A stretch of 64,000 nucleotides of DNA from Chitinophaga rhizophila (lineage in GTDB: Bacteria > Bacteroidota > Bacteroidia > Chitinophagales > Chitinophagaceae), in the NCBI RefSeq assembly GCF_019492185.1, contig NZ_JAICCF010000002.1:992001-1056000 (forward strand). Reading direction: 5' to 3'. Position 1 is the first letter of the stretch. Each line of letters opens with the position of its first letter. A program made the translations under genes and the position numbers. Positions 8,683 through 18,854 of this stretch are shown in pieces. Below the pieces are notes generated by a model that was not told the origin of the DNA, searched no databases, and was given only the letters and a program-made list of their open reading frames with translations.

Positions 8683-10323
8683 ATGAAAAAAATGAAACGC
8701 TACTATAAGAAAAGCATGTGGGCTATTGCAGCAGTTGTGTTGCTGGGTGCCAGTGCATGTACAAAGAACTTTGAAGTATACAACCAGGATAATACCGGTA
8801 TCAATCCGGACGACCTGAAAGGAGATTATAATGACCTGGGCGCGTTGATGACTGCTCAGCGCTCTATTATTAACTTTTCCGGTGGAGGAGATCCAAACTC
8901 TTATCAGTTACAACAGAATCTGAATGCTGATTGCTATTCAGGCTACTTTATGTCCCCTACCCCATTCAATGGCGGACAGAACAACCTTTCCTACTCGCTG
9001 ATGAATGGCTGGAACGGAGAGCCATTCAAAGTAGGTATGCTTAACATCATGGGTTCTGTAAACAGGTTACGCAATACCAATGTGAATGAGGAGTTCCCGG
9101 CAGTATGGGCAGTGGCGCAGATTGTGAAAGTAACAGGTATCAGCCGGGTTACAGACATATATGGCCCGATACCTTACAGCAAGGTAGGTACAAGCAAGAC
9201 CTCTATTGCTTACGACAGCCAGGAAGATATTTACAAGAGCTTCTTCCTTGAGCTGGATACAGCCACTGCTAATCTGCGTAATCAGATCAATGGTGTTACA
9301 CCTGCGTTGCCATTTGCTTTTTCGAGATTTGACCTGGTATACGATGGTGACTTTACCAGATGGTTACAGTATGCTAACAGTTTACGTCTGCGTTTAGCAA
9401 TGCACATTGTAAAAGCAGCGCCTGAACTTGCGAAAGAGCAGGCTGAAAAAGCGCTTGATCCGGCTAACGGAGGCGTTATTACTACCAATGATGGTGCAAT
9501 GAGAGTGAAGGTATCAGGTTCAGGCTTCAGCAATCCGCTGGTGTTCATTGCTACCAACTGGGCTGACATTCGTATCGGCGCTTCAATAGTTAGCTATATG
9601 AACGGTTACCAGGATCCTCGTATGAGCAGGTACTTCGACAGATCTACAGACACTACTTTCCCGGTACGTTACCAGGGTATCCGTATTGGTTCTGTAGGTG
9701 GCAGCGTTACTAAAAACGACTATGTTACTTATTCTAACCTGAATGTAAGCGGTGCTACGCCATCATTTACCCTGACCACACCGGTACAGATCATGACAGC
9801 AGCAGAAGTATACTTCCTGAGAGCTGAAGCAGCATTACGCGGATGGGCGAATGCCGGCGGTAGTGTGCAGACATTGTACGAGCAGGGCATTAACGTTTCC
9901 ATGCAACAGTGGGGTGTAAATGCAGGTACTTACATTACTGATAATACACGCGTACCAGAAGCATTCACAGATCCTAAAAACAGTGCAAACAATGCACCTT
10001 CACCATCTGCTGTAACCGTAAGATGGGACGATGCAGCAACACAGGCCGTGAAGATGGAACGTATCATTACCCAGAAATGGATTGCTATGTTCCCTGAAGG
10101 CCAGGAAGCATGGACAGAATACCGCCGTACCGGTTATCCTAAACTGTTCCCTGTAGTAAATAACTTCAGTGGAGGAGTGATCAGCAGTACTACACAGATC
10201 AGACGTTTGCCATTTACGCAGAATGAGTATCAGACGAATGCCGCAGAAGTACAACAGGCAATAACCCTGCTGAAAGGTCCGGATAACGGTGCTACAAGAC
10301 TGTGGTGGGATGTAGCTGAATAA
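8683..10323 (+). CDS. SusD/RagB-type nutrient-binding outer-membrane lipoprotein
   Basis: A 546-residue surface lipoprotein with lipobox LGASAC (Cys26). SusD proteins form a lid on the SusC barrel and bind the substrate through a TPR-rich fold. Family-typical stretches are the N-terminal NFEVYNQDNTGINPDDL and the C-terminal KWIAMFPEGQEAWTEYRRTGYP, which places it in the SusD-like group seen next to SusC proteins without enzymes. It begins 17 bases after the susC stop codon and is surely co-transcribed. A terminator follows. Confidence 0.93.
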   Translation: MKKMKRYYKKSMWAIAAVVLLGASACTKNFEVYNQDNTGINPDDLKGDYNDLGALMTAQRSIINFSGGGDPNSYQLQQNLNADCYSGYFMSPTPFNGGQNNLSYSLMNGWNGEPFKVGMLNIMGSVNRLRNTNVNEEFPAVWAVAQIVKVTGISRVTDIYGPIPYSKVGTSKTSIAYDSQEDIYKSFFLELDTATANLRNQINGVTPALPFAFSRFDLVYDGDFTRWLQYANSLRLRLAMHIVKAAPELAKEQAEKALDPANGGVITTNDGAMRVKVSGSGFSNPLVFIATNWADIRIGASIVSYMNGYQDPRMSRYFDRSTDTTFPVRYQGIRIGSVGGSVTKNDYVTYSNLNVSGATPSFTLTTPVQIMTAAEVYFLRAEAALRGWANAGGSVQTLYEQGINVSMQQWGVNAGTYITDNTRVPEAFTDPKNSANNAPSPSAVTVRWDDAATQAVKMERIITQKWIAMFPEGQEAWTEYRRTGYPKLFPVVNNFSGGVISSTTQIRRLPFTQNEYQTNAAEVQQAITLLKGPDNGATRLWWDVAE

Positions 10324-10443
10324 TTCAACTAGATATATAACGCTTGGACGTTAGGATTGTCAACAATTGTGAACAAGTCTGGTATTAACGGGAACCGTCA
10401 GATGAAATGAAGAATGACCGGCTGGACTAAAGAGTGAAGAATC

Positions 10444-10485
10444 AGAAGCCAACTCAATTCAATTTGAGTTGGCTTCTTTGTTTGA
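10444..10485 (+). terminator. intrinsic terminator after the first susCD pair
   Basis: A perfect 14-bp stem AGAAGCCAACTCAA (10444-10457) / complement (10464-10477) with a 6-base loop is followed by TTGTTT. It lies between the convergent susD and GH30 genes. Confidence 0.8.
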
Positions 10486-10509
10486 GATTGAATATAGTAT
10501 GTCATGATC

Positions 10510-11970
10510 TTACCAGATATAAGTTGCAACAGCCCCATTGGTAAGAGAGGTAGTTACTTGTTTGCCACCAGCCTGGATGTTAAACGTTTGTGGCGTAGCA
10601 GCGCTGTTAACAACGATGAGCACAGTTTTACCATCAGGCGTCTTAAAGGCGACATTATCGAGTTCACTCGTTACGTTGGAAGCTATTCTTACAGCGCCCG
10701 GGCGGACAAATTTGGAGGCATGTCCGATGATGTAGTATGCCACATTGCGTATTACGCCTGAACCGATGGTGAGTGCACCCAGACAGGTAGTACAGCCGCC
10801 TTCTGTATGCGGACCATAACTCGGGTCAGAGGCCAGGTTCCATTCCAATACATTCCGGCTCCAGTTCCGGGTAGCGCCTACAATCAGTGTGCTGACATGC
10901 CATTTCAGGTCATTGGCGAAATTGCCGGGACCACCTACCCATTGCTCAGTGAAATAGATATTCTTTTCAGGATAAGCATCATGCAATTGTGTCAGTGCAT
11001 TGATGTTGCCGCCATACAAATGAAAAGCGGAACCATCCACATAAGGATATGCCGCAGGATCACCCAGGATAGCTGCAGGGTATTCCGGCTTATCAGCATT
11101 ATGATCATATACAATGATCTTGGTGGTTAATCCAGCAGCTTTGAAAGCAGGCCCGAGGTGATTCTTGACGAAGTCAGCCTGTTCATCAGCCTGCATCACC
11201 ATACTTGGATTATTACCGCCGTGCAGTGGTTCGTTTTGAGGAGTGATAGCATCTATGGTAATACCTTCAGCTTTCATTGCCTGAATATACTTTACAAAGT
11301 ATTTGGCATAGGCAGCATAGTATTCGGGTTTCAGGCTACCGCCTTTTGAAGCATTGTTAGTCTTCATCCAGGAGGGCGCAGACCATGGAGAACCCAATAT
11401 CTTGATATCAGGCGAGAGCGCTATTACTTTCTTCAGGATGGGCAGCAGATCCTTTCGTTCTTTCTCGATGCTGAACTTTGTCATATCCACATCTGTCTCT
11501 CCGGCACCAAGATCATTGTAAGTGTAAGGTGCAACACTCAGATCAGAAGCGCCGATACTGACACGCAGGTAACTGACACCAAGATGTGTACTATCTGTCA
11601 GGAAGAGTTCTTTCAGTAATGCATCCTGTGCCTCGGCAGACAATGAATTGATGAGCATAGCACTACCATCTGTCAGGCAGTAGCCGAATCCGTCAATTGA
11701 CTGATAAGATTGGGAAGCGTCTACTTTGATGGTAGGATTGACATTCACCGTATCCTTGAACAGCAGACTTACGTTCTGGCGTTGAAGCAATGCGGATTTA
11801 TCACCCTTTGTGAGCCACATAGTCACATCAGTAGTATCTGCGCCAGTGGGAGGATTAACAGGAGGAGTAACCGGGTCTTCATTGCCATTGCTCTTACATG
11901 CAGCAAACGCGACCACACCTGAGAGCAGTAAAGCAATCAGACTGATTCTTGTTTTATACTGTAGTATCAT
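10510..11970 (-). CDS. glycoside hydrolase family 30 lipoprotein (glucanase/glucosidase type)
   Basis: A 486-residue secreted lipoprotein (AFAAC, Cys25) with a proline-rich linker, a (beta/alpha)8 barrel and a beta-sandwich C-terminus. The catalytic acid is Glu247 in TPQNEP and the nucleophile Glu342 in YFTEQW. GH30 enzymes of this subgroup in Bacteroidota include endo-beta-1,6-glucanases. Together with the GH16 enzyme it would cut branched beta-1,3/1,6-glucans such as laminarin or fungal wall glucan; this substrate is an inference from the gene set. Its start overlaps the stop of the GH16 gene by 4 bases, so translation is coupled. Confidence 0.9.
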   Translation of the reverse strand: MILQYKTRISLIALLLSGVVAFAACKSNGNEDPVTPPVNPPTGADTTDVTMWLTKGDKSALLQRQNVSLLFKDTVNVNPTIKVDASQSYQSIDGFGYCLTDGSAMLINSLSAEAQDALLKELFLTDSTHLGVSYLRVSIGASDLSVAPYTYNDLGAGETDVDMTKFSIEKERKDLLPILKKVIALSPDIKILGSPWSAPSWMKTNNASKGGSLKPEYYAAYAKYFVKYIQAMKAEGITIDAITPQNEPLHGGNNPSMVMQADEQADFVKNHLGPAFKAAGLTTKIIVYDHNADKPEYPAAILGDPAAYPYVDGSAFHLYGGNINALTQLHDAYPEKNIYFTEQWVGGPGNFANDLKWHVSTLIVGATRNWSRNVLEWNLASDPSYGPHTEGGCTTCLGALTIGSGVIRNVAYYIIGHASKFVRPGAVRIASNVTSELDNVAFKTPDGKTVLIVVNSAATPQTFNIQAGGKQVTTSLTNGAVATYIW

Positions 11971-12824
11971 TTTTCAATCATTTTATATACACGGACATAA
12001 TCTACATCCATGGTAACGGGATAAATAGAATCGTCCATTCCTTGTGCACCGCCCCAATCGCCACCTACAGCGATATTCATCAGCAGATGGAATTTCTTAT
12101 CGAAAGGCCATACAGTATAACCTTTGCCTTCGTTTGCAAACTGGAAAATGAGCTGATCATCAATATAACCACGGAGTGCATAGGGCGTCCAGTCCATACG
12201 ATATACATGGTAGGCCGTCGTTGCGTTGGATACTTTCTTGGTAGCGCTCTTCTGCGTATTTATTTTGAAGTAGTAAGCCTCTGTGTGCGCCGTAATATGC
12301 ACAACATCCGGATCATAACCTACATGCTCCATAATGTCTATCTCACCAGATTTAGGCCAGCCGCCATACGCCCATTCTGTAGGCAGCATCCAGAGTGCGG
12401 GCCAGGTACCTTTACCAGCAGGCAGTTTCGCCTTGATCTCAAAACGTCCGTACAAAAAGTCCCCTTTACCTCTGCTCACCATTCTGGCGGAGGTATAGTT
12501 ACGGTTTTCCTTTACTTCCTTTCTTGCCGTGATAGTCAGCTTACCATCTGCCACGGAGGCATTCTTAATATCATTGGTATAGTATTGCAATTCATTATTG
12601 CCCCATCCGCTACCGCCAAGATCATAGTCCCACTTTGCAGTGTCAGGCAAGCCTGTATAGTCAAACTCGTCTGCCCATACCGGTGTTGATTCAAATTTCC
12701 ATCCTTTATCCACAGGACCCTGTGGGGCCACGGTATCAGGCGTACTTCCACCACCTTCACCTTTCCCGGAACAGGACAGGAAAGTAAGCAGTAAAGGCAG
12801 GTATATCAGTTGTTTCATAATCAT
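11967..12824 (-). CDS. glycoside hydrolase family 16 lipoprotein (laminarinase type)
   Basis: A 285-residue surface endo-beta-glucanase with lipobox LTFLSC (Cys18). The GH16 signature is complete: Glu161, Asp163 and Glu166 in GEIDIMEHVG, with the usual WPALWMLP and MNIAVGGDWGG stretches of the laminarinase branch. It should make the first cuts in a beta-1,3-glucan at the cell surface. The start could also be the second Met, two codons later. It lies between the surface-binding lipoprotein and GH30 in one minus-strand operon. Confidence 0.92.
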   Translation of the reverse strand: MIMKQLIYLPLLLTFLSCSGKGEGGGSTPDTVAPQGPVDKGWKFESTPVWADEFDYTGLPDTAKWDYDLGGSGWGNNELQYYTNDIKNASVADGKLTITARKEVKENRNYTSARMVSRGKGDFLYGRFEIKAKLPAGKGTWPALWMLPTEWAYGGWPKSGEIDIMEHVGYDPDVVHITAHTEAYYFKINTQKSATKKVSNATTAYHVYRMDWTPYALRGYIDDQLIFQFANEGKGYTVWPFDKKFHLLMNIAVGGDWGGAQGMDDSIYPVTMDVDYVRVYKMIEK

Positions 12825-12844
12825 GCGGATTAGAATAGTTAAAG

Positions 12845-12954
12845 ATCAGGAATCAGGAACTAGTCAGTTATTATCCTGATAGAGCATTAGAAGCTGTGAC
12901 AGGCATTTGGTGCAGCTTAATTTAACGCTTAATTGGCAATTCCTGATTCCTGAT
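12845..12954. repeat. 15-bp perfect inverted repeat in the GH16 leader
   Basis: ATCAGGAATCAGGAA at 12845-12859 is the exact complement of TTCCTGATTCCTGAT at 12940-12954, with 80 bases between. Each arm itself contains the direct repeat ATCAGGA. It fills the gap between two co-oriented operon genes and may be an RNA processing or mRNA-stability structure. Confidence 0.7.
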
Positions 12955-12960
12955 TGGGTA

Positions 12961-13824
12961 TTAGATTTCTTCCAGGAACTTTATGTCATCAAGCACAATA
13001 CCACCGTCGCCCAGCGACCCACTGGAGCTACCAGCTTTTATCACTATGTAGATATCTCCGGACTGGCTGAATGACATCACACCTTTCTTGCCAGTGCCGG
13101 CACCATCACAACCGATGAATGCGAGATCGCCGGAGAAAGGCACTTTACCACAGCCGGCCCAGGTATTCAAAGAAACAAATTTATTACCGCCATAGTCGCT
13201 GCCTTGCGTAGGTACAGCTTTGTCTATGTAAACTTCAAACCAGGAATTGTTTGCGCCTTTACCACTTACTTTTCCAGAGAAAACGTAAGACTTTCCTTGT
13301 TTTACAGCTACCTTCTGATAGATAGCTCCATTGGAGTTGGCATTACCGGTATTATTAAAATGCATAGCACCGTTTTCAATCCTGATATCTGTCTGTGTGC
13401 CGCTGGTATTGAGTACAGTCCAGTGTTGTTCACTACCAGCGCCCAGATCTCCACCTTTAAGGATATCCTGTGTTTTGGCAGTCTGCGCAATGGTTACTTT
13501 TTGCACAGCTTTGGCATAACCGCCACTGGTAAATACGGTGAACTGTATAGTATACTCACCCGCCTCAAAGTAGCTGAGCGTATCGGTTTCGCGGGTGCTG
13601 GTGTTGCCATTGTCGTCTTTGTATTCAAAGATAAATCCACCTGGTGTTGTACTGGATACAACAATCTTGTTGGCGTTACCTGCCAGTGGCTCAGCGGTGA
13701 AGCTGGCAACAGGTAAAGGTGCAAGGTCTTTATCGGAAGATTCAGGTGTACAGGATGCCATAGCGCCGGCCACGAGGGTGGCCAGTGCTATTGTGCGAAT
13801 ATTATTACTATAATGGAAATTCAT
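12961..13824 (-). CDS. PKD-containing surface lipoprotein, probable glycan-binding protein of the PUL
   Basis: A 287-residue lipoprotein (AGAMASC, Cys24) with a PKD-like domain (about 38-112, VASFTAEPLAG...AGEYTIQFTVFTSGGYAKAVQKVTI) and a C-terminal jelly-roll-like domain (about 120-287) resembling carbohydrate-binding modules, ending in GIVLDDIKFLEEI. Its place just after susD and before the enzymes is that of SusE/SGBP proteins, which hold polysaccharide at the cell surface. No catalytic motif is seen. Binding of beta-glucan is inferred from context. Confidence 0.75.
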   Translation of the reverse strand: MNFHYSNNIRTIALATLVAGAMASCTPESSDKDLAPLPVASFTAEPLAGNANKIVVSSTTPGGFIFEYKDDNGNTSTRETDTLSYFEAGEYTIQFTVFTSGGYAKAVQKVTIAQTAKTQDILKGGDLGAGSEQHWTVLNTSGTQTDIRIENGAMHFNNTGNANSNGAIYQKVAVKQGKSYVFSGKVSGKGANNSWFEVYIDKAVPTQGSDYGGNKFVSLNTWAGCGKVPFSGDLAFIGCDGAGTGKKGVMSFSQSGDIYIVIKAGSSSGSLGDGGIVLDDIKFLEEI

Positions 13825-13863
13825 TGTGTGCTGTTTGTTAAGTCGTGAATGCTGTTATTCCCT

Positions 13864-15414
13864 CTATTTGGTACCGCCCCATTCTTTGCTCTGCTCGATC
13901 TTGGTATTTTCCATCTCTAATAATGGAATCGGCAGGATCTCATGTTTGCCGGCAGTAAAGCCACGGTTACCTAAAGCAGCTACTGCTCTACCGGTACGTA
14001 CCAGGTCAAACCAGCGGTGACCTTCGCCTGCCAGCTCAACACGCCTTTCTCTGAAGATATTATCATCTGTTGCAGTAACAGGTGTAAGTCCCACACGGGC
14101 ACGTACAGCATTCAGTAAAGCATAGGCACGGGTACCGGCACCACCGCCCTGACCAGCTTTCAGCAGCGCTTCTGCTTCCATCAGGTAAGTGTCAGCCAGA
14201 CGGATTTCATACATGTTCTGCGGGTAGTTGAGTTCCTTATTACCCGGACCATCAGTTTCGTCTGTAGTTTTAGCAGCGAATTTGTACAGGAAATAGCCGG
14301 TGTCATCATAGCCTTTGGAGTAATCAGCAATACCGTTAGCCTTCAGGCTGTCCATGTTGAGCACGGTTGATTTATACCGAGGGTCAAAGTGAATGGCATC
14401 AAACAGGCTCTTGGTAACTACCAGGAAGCTCCAGCCGGAGGCCATATCAGGCGCGCCTGGTTTCAGTTTATTATATCCTCTCGGACCCACCATGATATTG
14501 AGTACGTTACCTTCTGTACAGGAGATACAATCCCAGTTACCGCCGGAGAAAGAGCTATAAGCTATTTCAAAAATTGATTCAGAATTGAATTTGTTGCTGT
14601 AGAAGTTCCAGAGGTCTTCATAACGCTCCAGGAGTTTATAACCGTATTTAGCGCTGGTTTGTCCTGGAGTAGCACCATTTACTTCAGCAAATTCTGTTGC
14701 AGCTTCCGCCCATCTTTCCTGGTAGAGGTATACTTTACCCAGTAATGCATGCGCAGCTCCTCTGGTAGCACGGCCACCTTCTCCTTTCGCTGGTACCTGG
14801 TCAGGGAAGCTAGGTTCAGCAATAGCAGCTTTCAGATCTTCTATAATCAGGTTATATACTTCTGCCGGCGGTGCCTGTACCACATCATACATTTCTGATG
14901 TAGAAACAGCCTGTGTCAGCAAAGGGATGTTCTTAAACATACGCACCAGGTCAAAATAGAAGTAGGCACGGAGGAATCTGCTTTCTGCTTCAAAACGTTT
15001 CTTCAGGTTTTCATCCATAGGAATACCTGGCAGTTTACCCAGCAGGGTGTTAGCACGGAATATACCCGCATAACCTTTTCTCCACAGTTCTTCCTGAGGG
15101 CCCTGTGCAGGGGAAAGGGTGTATTTTGAGAATACCTGGTAAGCAGATACGTCATTGGGGCCACCGCCACCTGCCAGATGATCATCAGAGCCGGCATTCA
15201 TAGCGCCTATTTTCGTAACGTAGTTACCACCTTGCCAGCCTACCACGTCATAGATGGCTATGAGGCCGTTGAATGCTTCTGTTGCATTACGGTAATAGTT
15301 GGTTTCAAGGTCAGTACCCTTCGGTTTAACTTCAAGGAAACTATCGCTGCAACCGCTGGCTAATTGTAAACCCAGGGTCATTGCGATGATATATGGAATT
15401 TGTCTTGTTTTCAT
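13864..15414 (-). CDS. SusD/RagB-type outer-membrane lipoprotein of the beta-glucan PUL
   Basis: A 516-residue lipoprotein with lipobox LASGC (Cys22). Typical RagB/SusD stretches are KPKGTDLETNYYRNATEAFNGLIAIYD near the N-terminus, the TPR segment RFLRAYFYFDLVRMFKNIPLLT, and the C-terminal RRVELAGEGHRWFDLVRTGRA. It pairs with the SusC encoded 20 bases upstream and should bind the oligosaccharides produced by GH16 and GH30. Confidence 0.95.
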   Translation of the reverse strand: MKTRQIPYIIAMTLGLQLASGCSDSFLEVKPKGTDLETNYYRNATEAFNGLIAIYDVVGWQGGNYVTKIGAMNAGSDDHLAGGGGPNDVSAYQVFSKYTLSPAQGPQEELWRKGYAGIFRANTLLGKLPGIPMDENLKKRFEAESRFLRAYFYFDLVRMFKNIPLLTQAVSTSEMYDVVQAPPAEVYNLIIEDLKAAIAEPSFPDQVPAKGEGGRATRGAAHALLGKVYLYQERWAEAATEFAEVNGATPGQTSAKYGYKLLERYEDLWNFYSNKFNSESIFEIAYSSFSGGNWDCISCTEGNVLNIMVGPRGYNKLKPGAPDMASGWSFLVVTKSLFDAIHFDPRYKSTVLNMDSLKANGIADYSKGYDDTGYFLYKFAAKTTDETDGPGNKELNYPQNMYEIRLADTYLMEAEALLKAGQGGGAGTRAYALLNAVRARVGLTPVTATDDNIFRERRVELAGEGHRWFDLVRTGRAVAALGNRGFTAGKHEILPIPLLEMENTKIEQSKEWGGTK

Positions 15415-15434
15415 TTGTAATCAGCTTTAGATAA

Positions 15435-18400
15435 TTAGAAAGTTGCATTAACACCTACCATGAAAGAGCGGGCCTGAGGATAGATACCTCTATCGATGCT
15501 AAACACGCCGCCACCGATCTCAGGATCGTAGCCGGTATATTTAGTCAGCGTCAGCAGGTTCTCACTTACCAGGTACACACGGAATCTTTCGATATGCGCT
15601 TTCTTTACAAGTGAAGAAGGCAGGGAATATCCGATCTGCAGCGTTTTAATTCTGCAATAGCTGCCATCTTCCAGATAGAAGTCTGAAGGGTTTGTGAAGT
15701 TCTTGTTATTGTCTTCCAGCGATAAACGTGGATAATCATTTGAAGTACCTGCTCCTGTCCAGCGGCCCAGTGCTTTCGTTTGCCAGTTGGCAGCCGGAAT
15801 ATCCAGACGGCGTAATCCCTGGAATATCTTGTTACCTGCAGCGCCCTGTACAAACAGTACTACATCAAAGCCTTTGTAGCCGGAATTGAGGGTAAAACCA
15901 TATGTTAAGGTAGGAGTAGGATTACCCAGGAAAGTACGGTCTCCTTCATCAGTAATCTGACCGTCGCCATTTACATCTACCCAGCGGAAATCACCTGCAA
16001 CAGCGCCTGGCTGGAGTTTCTTACCTTCTTTATTTACATAAGCATCCACATCCTGCTGCGTTTGGAAGATACCATTAGTCTTGAAGCCATAGAAGGAGCT
16101 GAATGGTTGTCCGATAGCAGTACGGGTAATAGGATAACTGGTAGACTGGATAGTTTGTCCACCGGATAAGTATGCCACGCCCTGACCCAGATTAGTAACC
16201 TTGTTTTTCAGGTAGGACACATTACCATTTACAGAGAAGTCTACTTCACCGAACTTCTTACGGAAGCCCAGTTCCAGTTCCACACCTGTATTTTCCATAT
16301 CAGCAACGTTAGCCGCAGGATTGGAGATAGCGCCTACATATAATGGGATACGTGGGTACTGGAGGATATCTTTTGTTGCTTTTCTGAACCAGTCAAAAGA
16401 CACGGTAATATTTCTTAGTACGGTTGCTTCAAAGCCGATGTTGGTCTGGCTGGTAGATTCCCATTTCAGGTCCGGGTTGGATGGTGCATTAGGACTATAA
16501 CCAATCAGGTAGGTATCTTCATTACCAAAGCTGTAGTTACGGCCGCCGCCGATAGTAGCCAGGTAGGCGAAGTCACCGATGTTATCGTTACCAACTACGC
16601 CATAACCACCACGCAGTTTCAGGAAGTTTACCACATCGTTATCTGCCCAGAAACCTTCACGGGAGGCCACCCATCCCAGGGAGAAGGAAGGGAATACGCC
16701 GTACTTATTGTTTGATCCGAAGCGGGAAGAACCGTCACGGCGGATGATTGCCTCTGCCAGGTATTTCTCATCATATGCATAGTTCACACGTGCAAAGAGA
16801 GAAGAAATCCTGTGATCAGGGTTTTCGCTACCACCGGCATTCCGCTGGTTCTGAGCTACGTTATAGTTCAGGGATGCATCTTTAAAGTTATCCACCGGCA
16901 GGTCGAAGTAAGTAACATTCAGTGCACGCGTACGGTTGTCAAGGTATGCACCTTGTCCGGCTAACAACGTAATGTTATGCTTGTTGAACTCCCTGTTGTA
17001 GGATACGGTATTCTCCAGGTTCCAGTTGTAGCCAGAGTTAGAGCCACGGTTAAAGGAGGTACGGGAAAATATGGTAGATGGGTTCAGGTAAGCGATCGGA
17101 GTAAATGACTCGCTACCCCAGAAGGAGATTTTTGAACCCAGGGTAGAACGCAGTTTCAGTCCTTTGATCGGCGATACTTCGAGGTAGGCGTTACCTACGA
17201 TATTATGAGACCAGCCGTAGTTGCCCAGGCGGGTTTTGATATAAGCAAGCGGGTTGATGATCTCCTGTGCTACAGCCTGGGAGATACCATAGTAATTACC
17301 ATTGGCATCTTTAGGCGTAGTGGCGTTATAACCGGCTGCTACAGCAGGGTCAGTAATAACTACCGGTGTGATCGGATCCAGGTTGATAGCAGAAGCAAGT
17401 GGTCCGCCAAATTCGCTGTTGGTATTACCCAGACCGATTGACTTATCGTATGCATAACCTACGTTCTGACCGAATGTTACCCATTGGGACAGTTTATGTG
17501 TAGAGTTGAGGCGGAAGTTTACGCGCTCATATTTGGAGATATCAGTTGCTACGATACCATCCTGTTTCAGGTATCCAAAAGAGGAATAGAAAGTAGATCT
17601 GTCATTACCACCGCTTACGCTGATCTCGTGGTTCTGGCGTTTAGCGCTGTTATTGAAGATCTGTTCCTGCCAATCGGTACCCACGCCATAAGAGCGAGGG
17701 TCTGCATATGGCAGCGGGTCGCCTATAGCTGCAGCAGCTTCGTTTCTAAGTGTAGCATACTCGGTAGCATTAAGCAGCTTCAGTTTACGTGCAGGAGCAG
17801 AGGTACCATAATAACCGTTGTAATTAACGCTCAGTTTACCTGCTTTACCTTTTTTGGTGGTAACGAGAATTACACCGGCAGCAGCACGGGCACCATAGAT
17901 AGCCTGAGAGGCGGCATCTTTCAGTACTTCGATAGACTCGATGTCATACTGATTCAGATAACCGATACCGCCATTATCCACAACAACACCATCTACTACC
18001 CACAGCGGATCATTGTTGTTGAAGGTAGTAAGACCTCTCACACGTACAGCAGAGCCAGCGCCTGGCTGACCAGAGCTGGTAGCAATTGTAACGCCTGAGG
18101 TTCTACCCTGCAGCGCACTTTCCACGCGGGTGATAGGCTGGTTTTCCAGGTCAGCTGCTTTAACAGAAGAGATAGCGCCTGTTACAACACTTTTCTTCTG
18201 TACACCATAACCTACTACGACAGTTTCGGTCAGCGCGGTTTCAGAGCCTTTCAGTCTGACAGTCAGATTACCATTACCCACAGGCTGGGAATAAGGTGCG
18301 AACCCGAGTGCACTGAATACCAGGGTAGCTGCGGGTGGCGCTTTCAGCGTGAATTTACCGGATGCATCGGTAGCAGTACCTGCAGTTCCGTCTTTTACAC

Positions 18401-18854
18401 GTACACTGACGCCTGGTACAGGCTCGCCATTATCATCCATTACGCGGCCGGTAACAGTGATGGTAGTATCTGCGGTTACTTTCCGGCGTACGGGTATACT
18501 TTTTACAATAATTCGCGCGCCATCTATGGCATAGTCGAAAGGCTGATTTTCCAGACAGATGTCCAGTACCTCTTCAACCGAAGCATTTTTCACATCAATA
18601 GTAACAGGGAGCGCCGCAGCCAGCAGTGTTTCGTCATATACGATAGATATTCCTGCCTGACGAGCAACCTGCCGGAGTATCTTTTTCAGAGGGACCTTCT
18701 TCTCCGATAGAGATATTTGCTGAGATACTCCTTTTGCGCTGATCTGCAGACAGGCCACTAGCAACAAAAAGGTGGTCAGTTTCATAACGGGAACAATTTT
18801 GGTTGATAGGAACCTCCGGGCACGGAAAGTCCTACCACTAAAGTTTAAATACAT
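15435..18854 (-). CDS. SusC-type TonB-dependent receptor of the beta-glucan PUL
   Basis: A 1139-residue outer-membrane transporter. In order: leader and signal peptide (about 1-43), STN domain (about 48-115), regulatory-like domain (about 130-210), plug with the variant signature DPLWVVDGVVVDNGG and IESIEVLKDAASQAIYGARAAAGVILVTTK, and the barrel ending in VGVNATF. The STN domain would signal through the FecR and sigma factor encoded upstream. The start codon sits one base into a TACTTTTG box on the opposite strand, as at the other susC here; a shorter start at MKLTTF is possible. Confidence 0.95.
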   Translation of the reverse strand: MYLNFSGRTFRARRFLSTKIVPVMKLTTFLLLVACLQISAKGVSQQISLSEKKVPLKKILRQVARQAGISIVYDETLLAAALPVTIDVKNASVEEVLDICLENQPFDYAIDGARIIVKSIPVRRKVTADTTITVTGRVMDDNGEPVPGVSVRVKDGTAGTATDASGKFTLKAPPAATLVFSALGFAPYSQPVGNGNLTVRLKGSETALTETVVVGYGVQKKSVVTGAISSVKAADLENQPITRVESALQGRTSGVTIATSSGQPGAGSAVRVRGLTTFNNNDPLWVVDGVVVDNGGIGYLNQYDIESIEVLKDAASQAIYGARAAAGVILVTTKKGKAGKLSVNYNGYYGTSAPARKLKLLNATEYATLRNEAAAAIGDPLPYADPRSYGVGTDWQEQIFNNSAKRQNHEISVSGGNDRSTFYSSFGYLKQDGIVATDISKYERVNFRLNSTHKLSQWVTFGQNVGYAYDKSIGLGNTNSEFGGPLASAINLDPITPVVITDPAVAAGYNATTPKDANGNYYGISQAVAQEIINPLAYIKTRLGNYGWSHNIVGNAYLEVSPIKGLKLRSTLGSKISFWGSESFTPIAYLNPSTIFSRTSFNRGSNSGYNWNLENTVSYNREFNKHNITLLAGQGAYLDNRTRALNVTYFDLPVDNFKDASLNYNVAQNQRNAGGSENPDHRISSLFARVNYAYDEKYLAEAIIRRDGSSRFGSNNKYGVFPSFSLGWVASREGFWADNDVVNFLKLRGGYGVVGNDNIGDFAYLATIGGGRNYSFGNEDTYLIGYSPNAPSNPDLKWESTSQTNIGFEATVLRNITVSFDWFRKATKDILQYPRIPLYVGAISNPAANVADMENTGVELELGFRKKFGEVDFSVNGNVSYLKNKVTNLGQGVAYLSGGQTIQSTSYPITRTAIGQPFSSFYGFKTNGIFQTQQDVDAYVNKEGKKLQPGAVAGDFRWVDVNGDGQITDEGDRTFLGNPTPTLTYGFTLNSGYKGFDVVLFVQGAAGNKIFQGLRRLDIPAANWQTKALGRWTGAGTSNDYPRLSLEDNNKNFTNPSDFYLEDGSYCRIKTLQIGYSLPSSLVKKAHIERFRVYLVSENLLTLTKYTGYDPEIGGGVFSIDRGIYPQARSFMVGVNATF

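Noticed and set aside
11949-12689. 246-codon plus-strand frame opposite GH16
   Set aside because: It is a shadow; the minus strand has the complete catalytic motifs of GH16.
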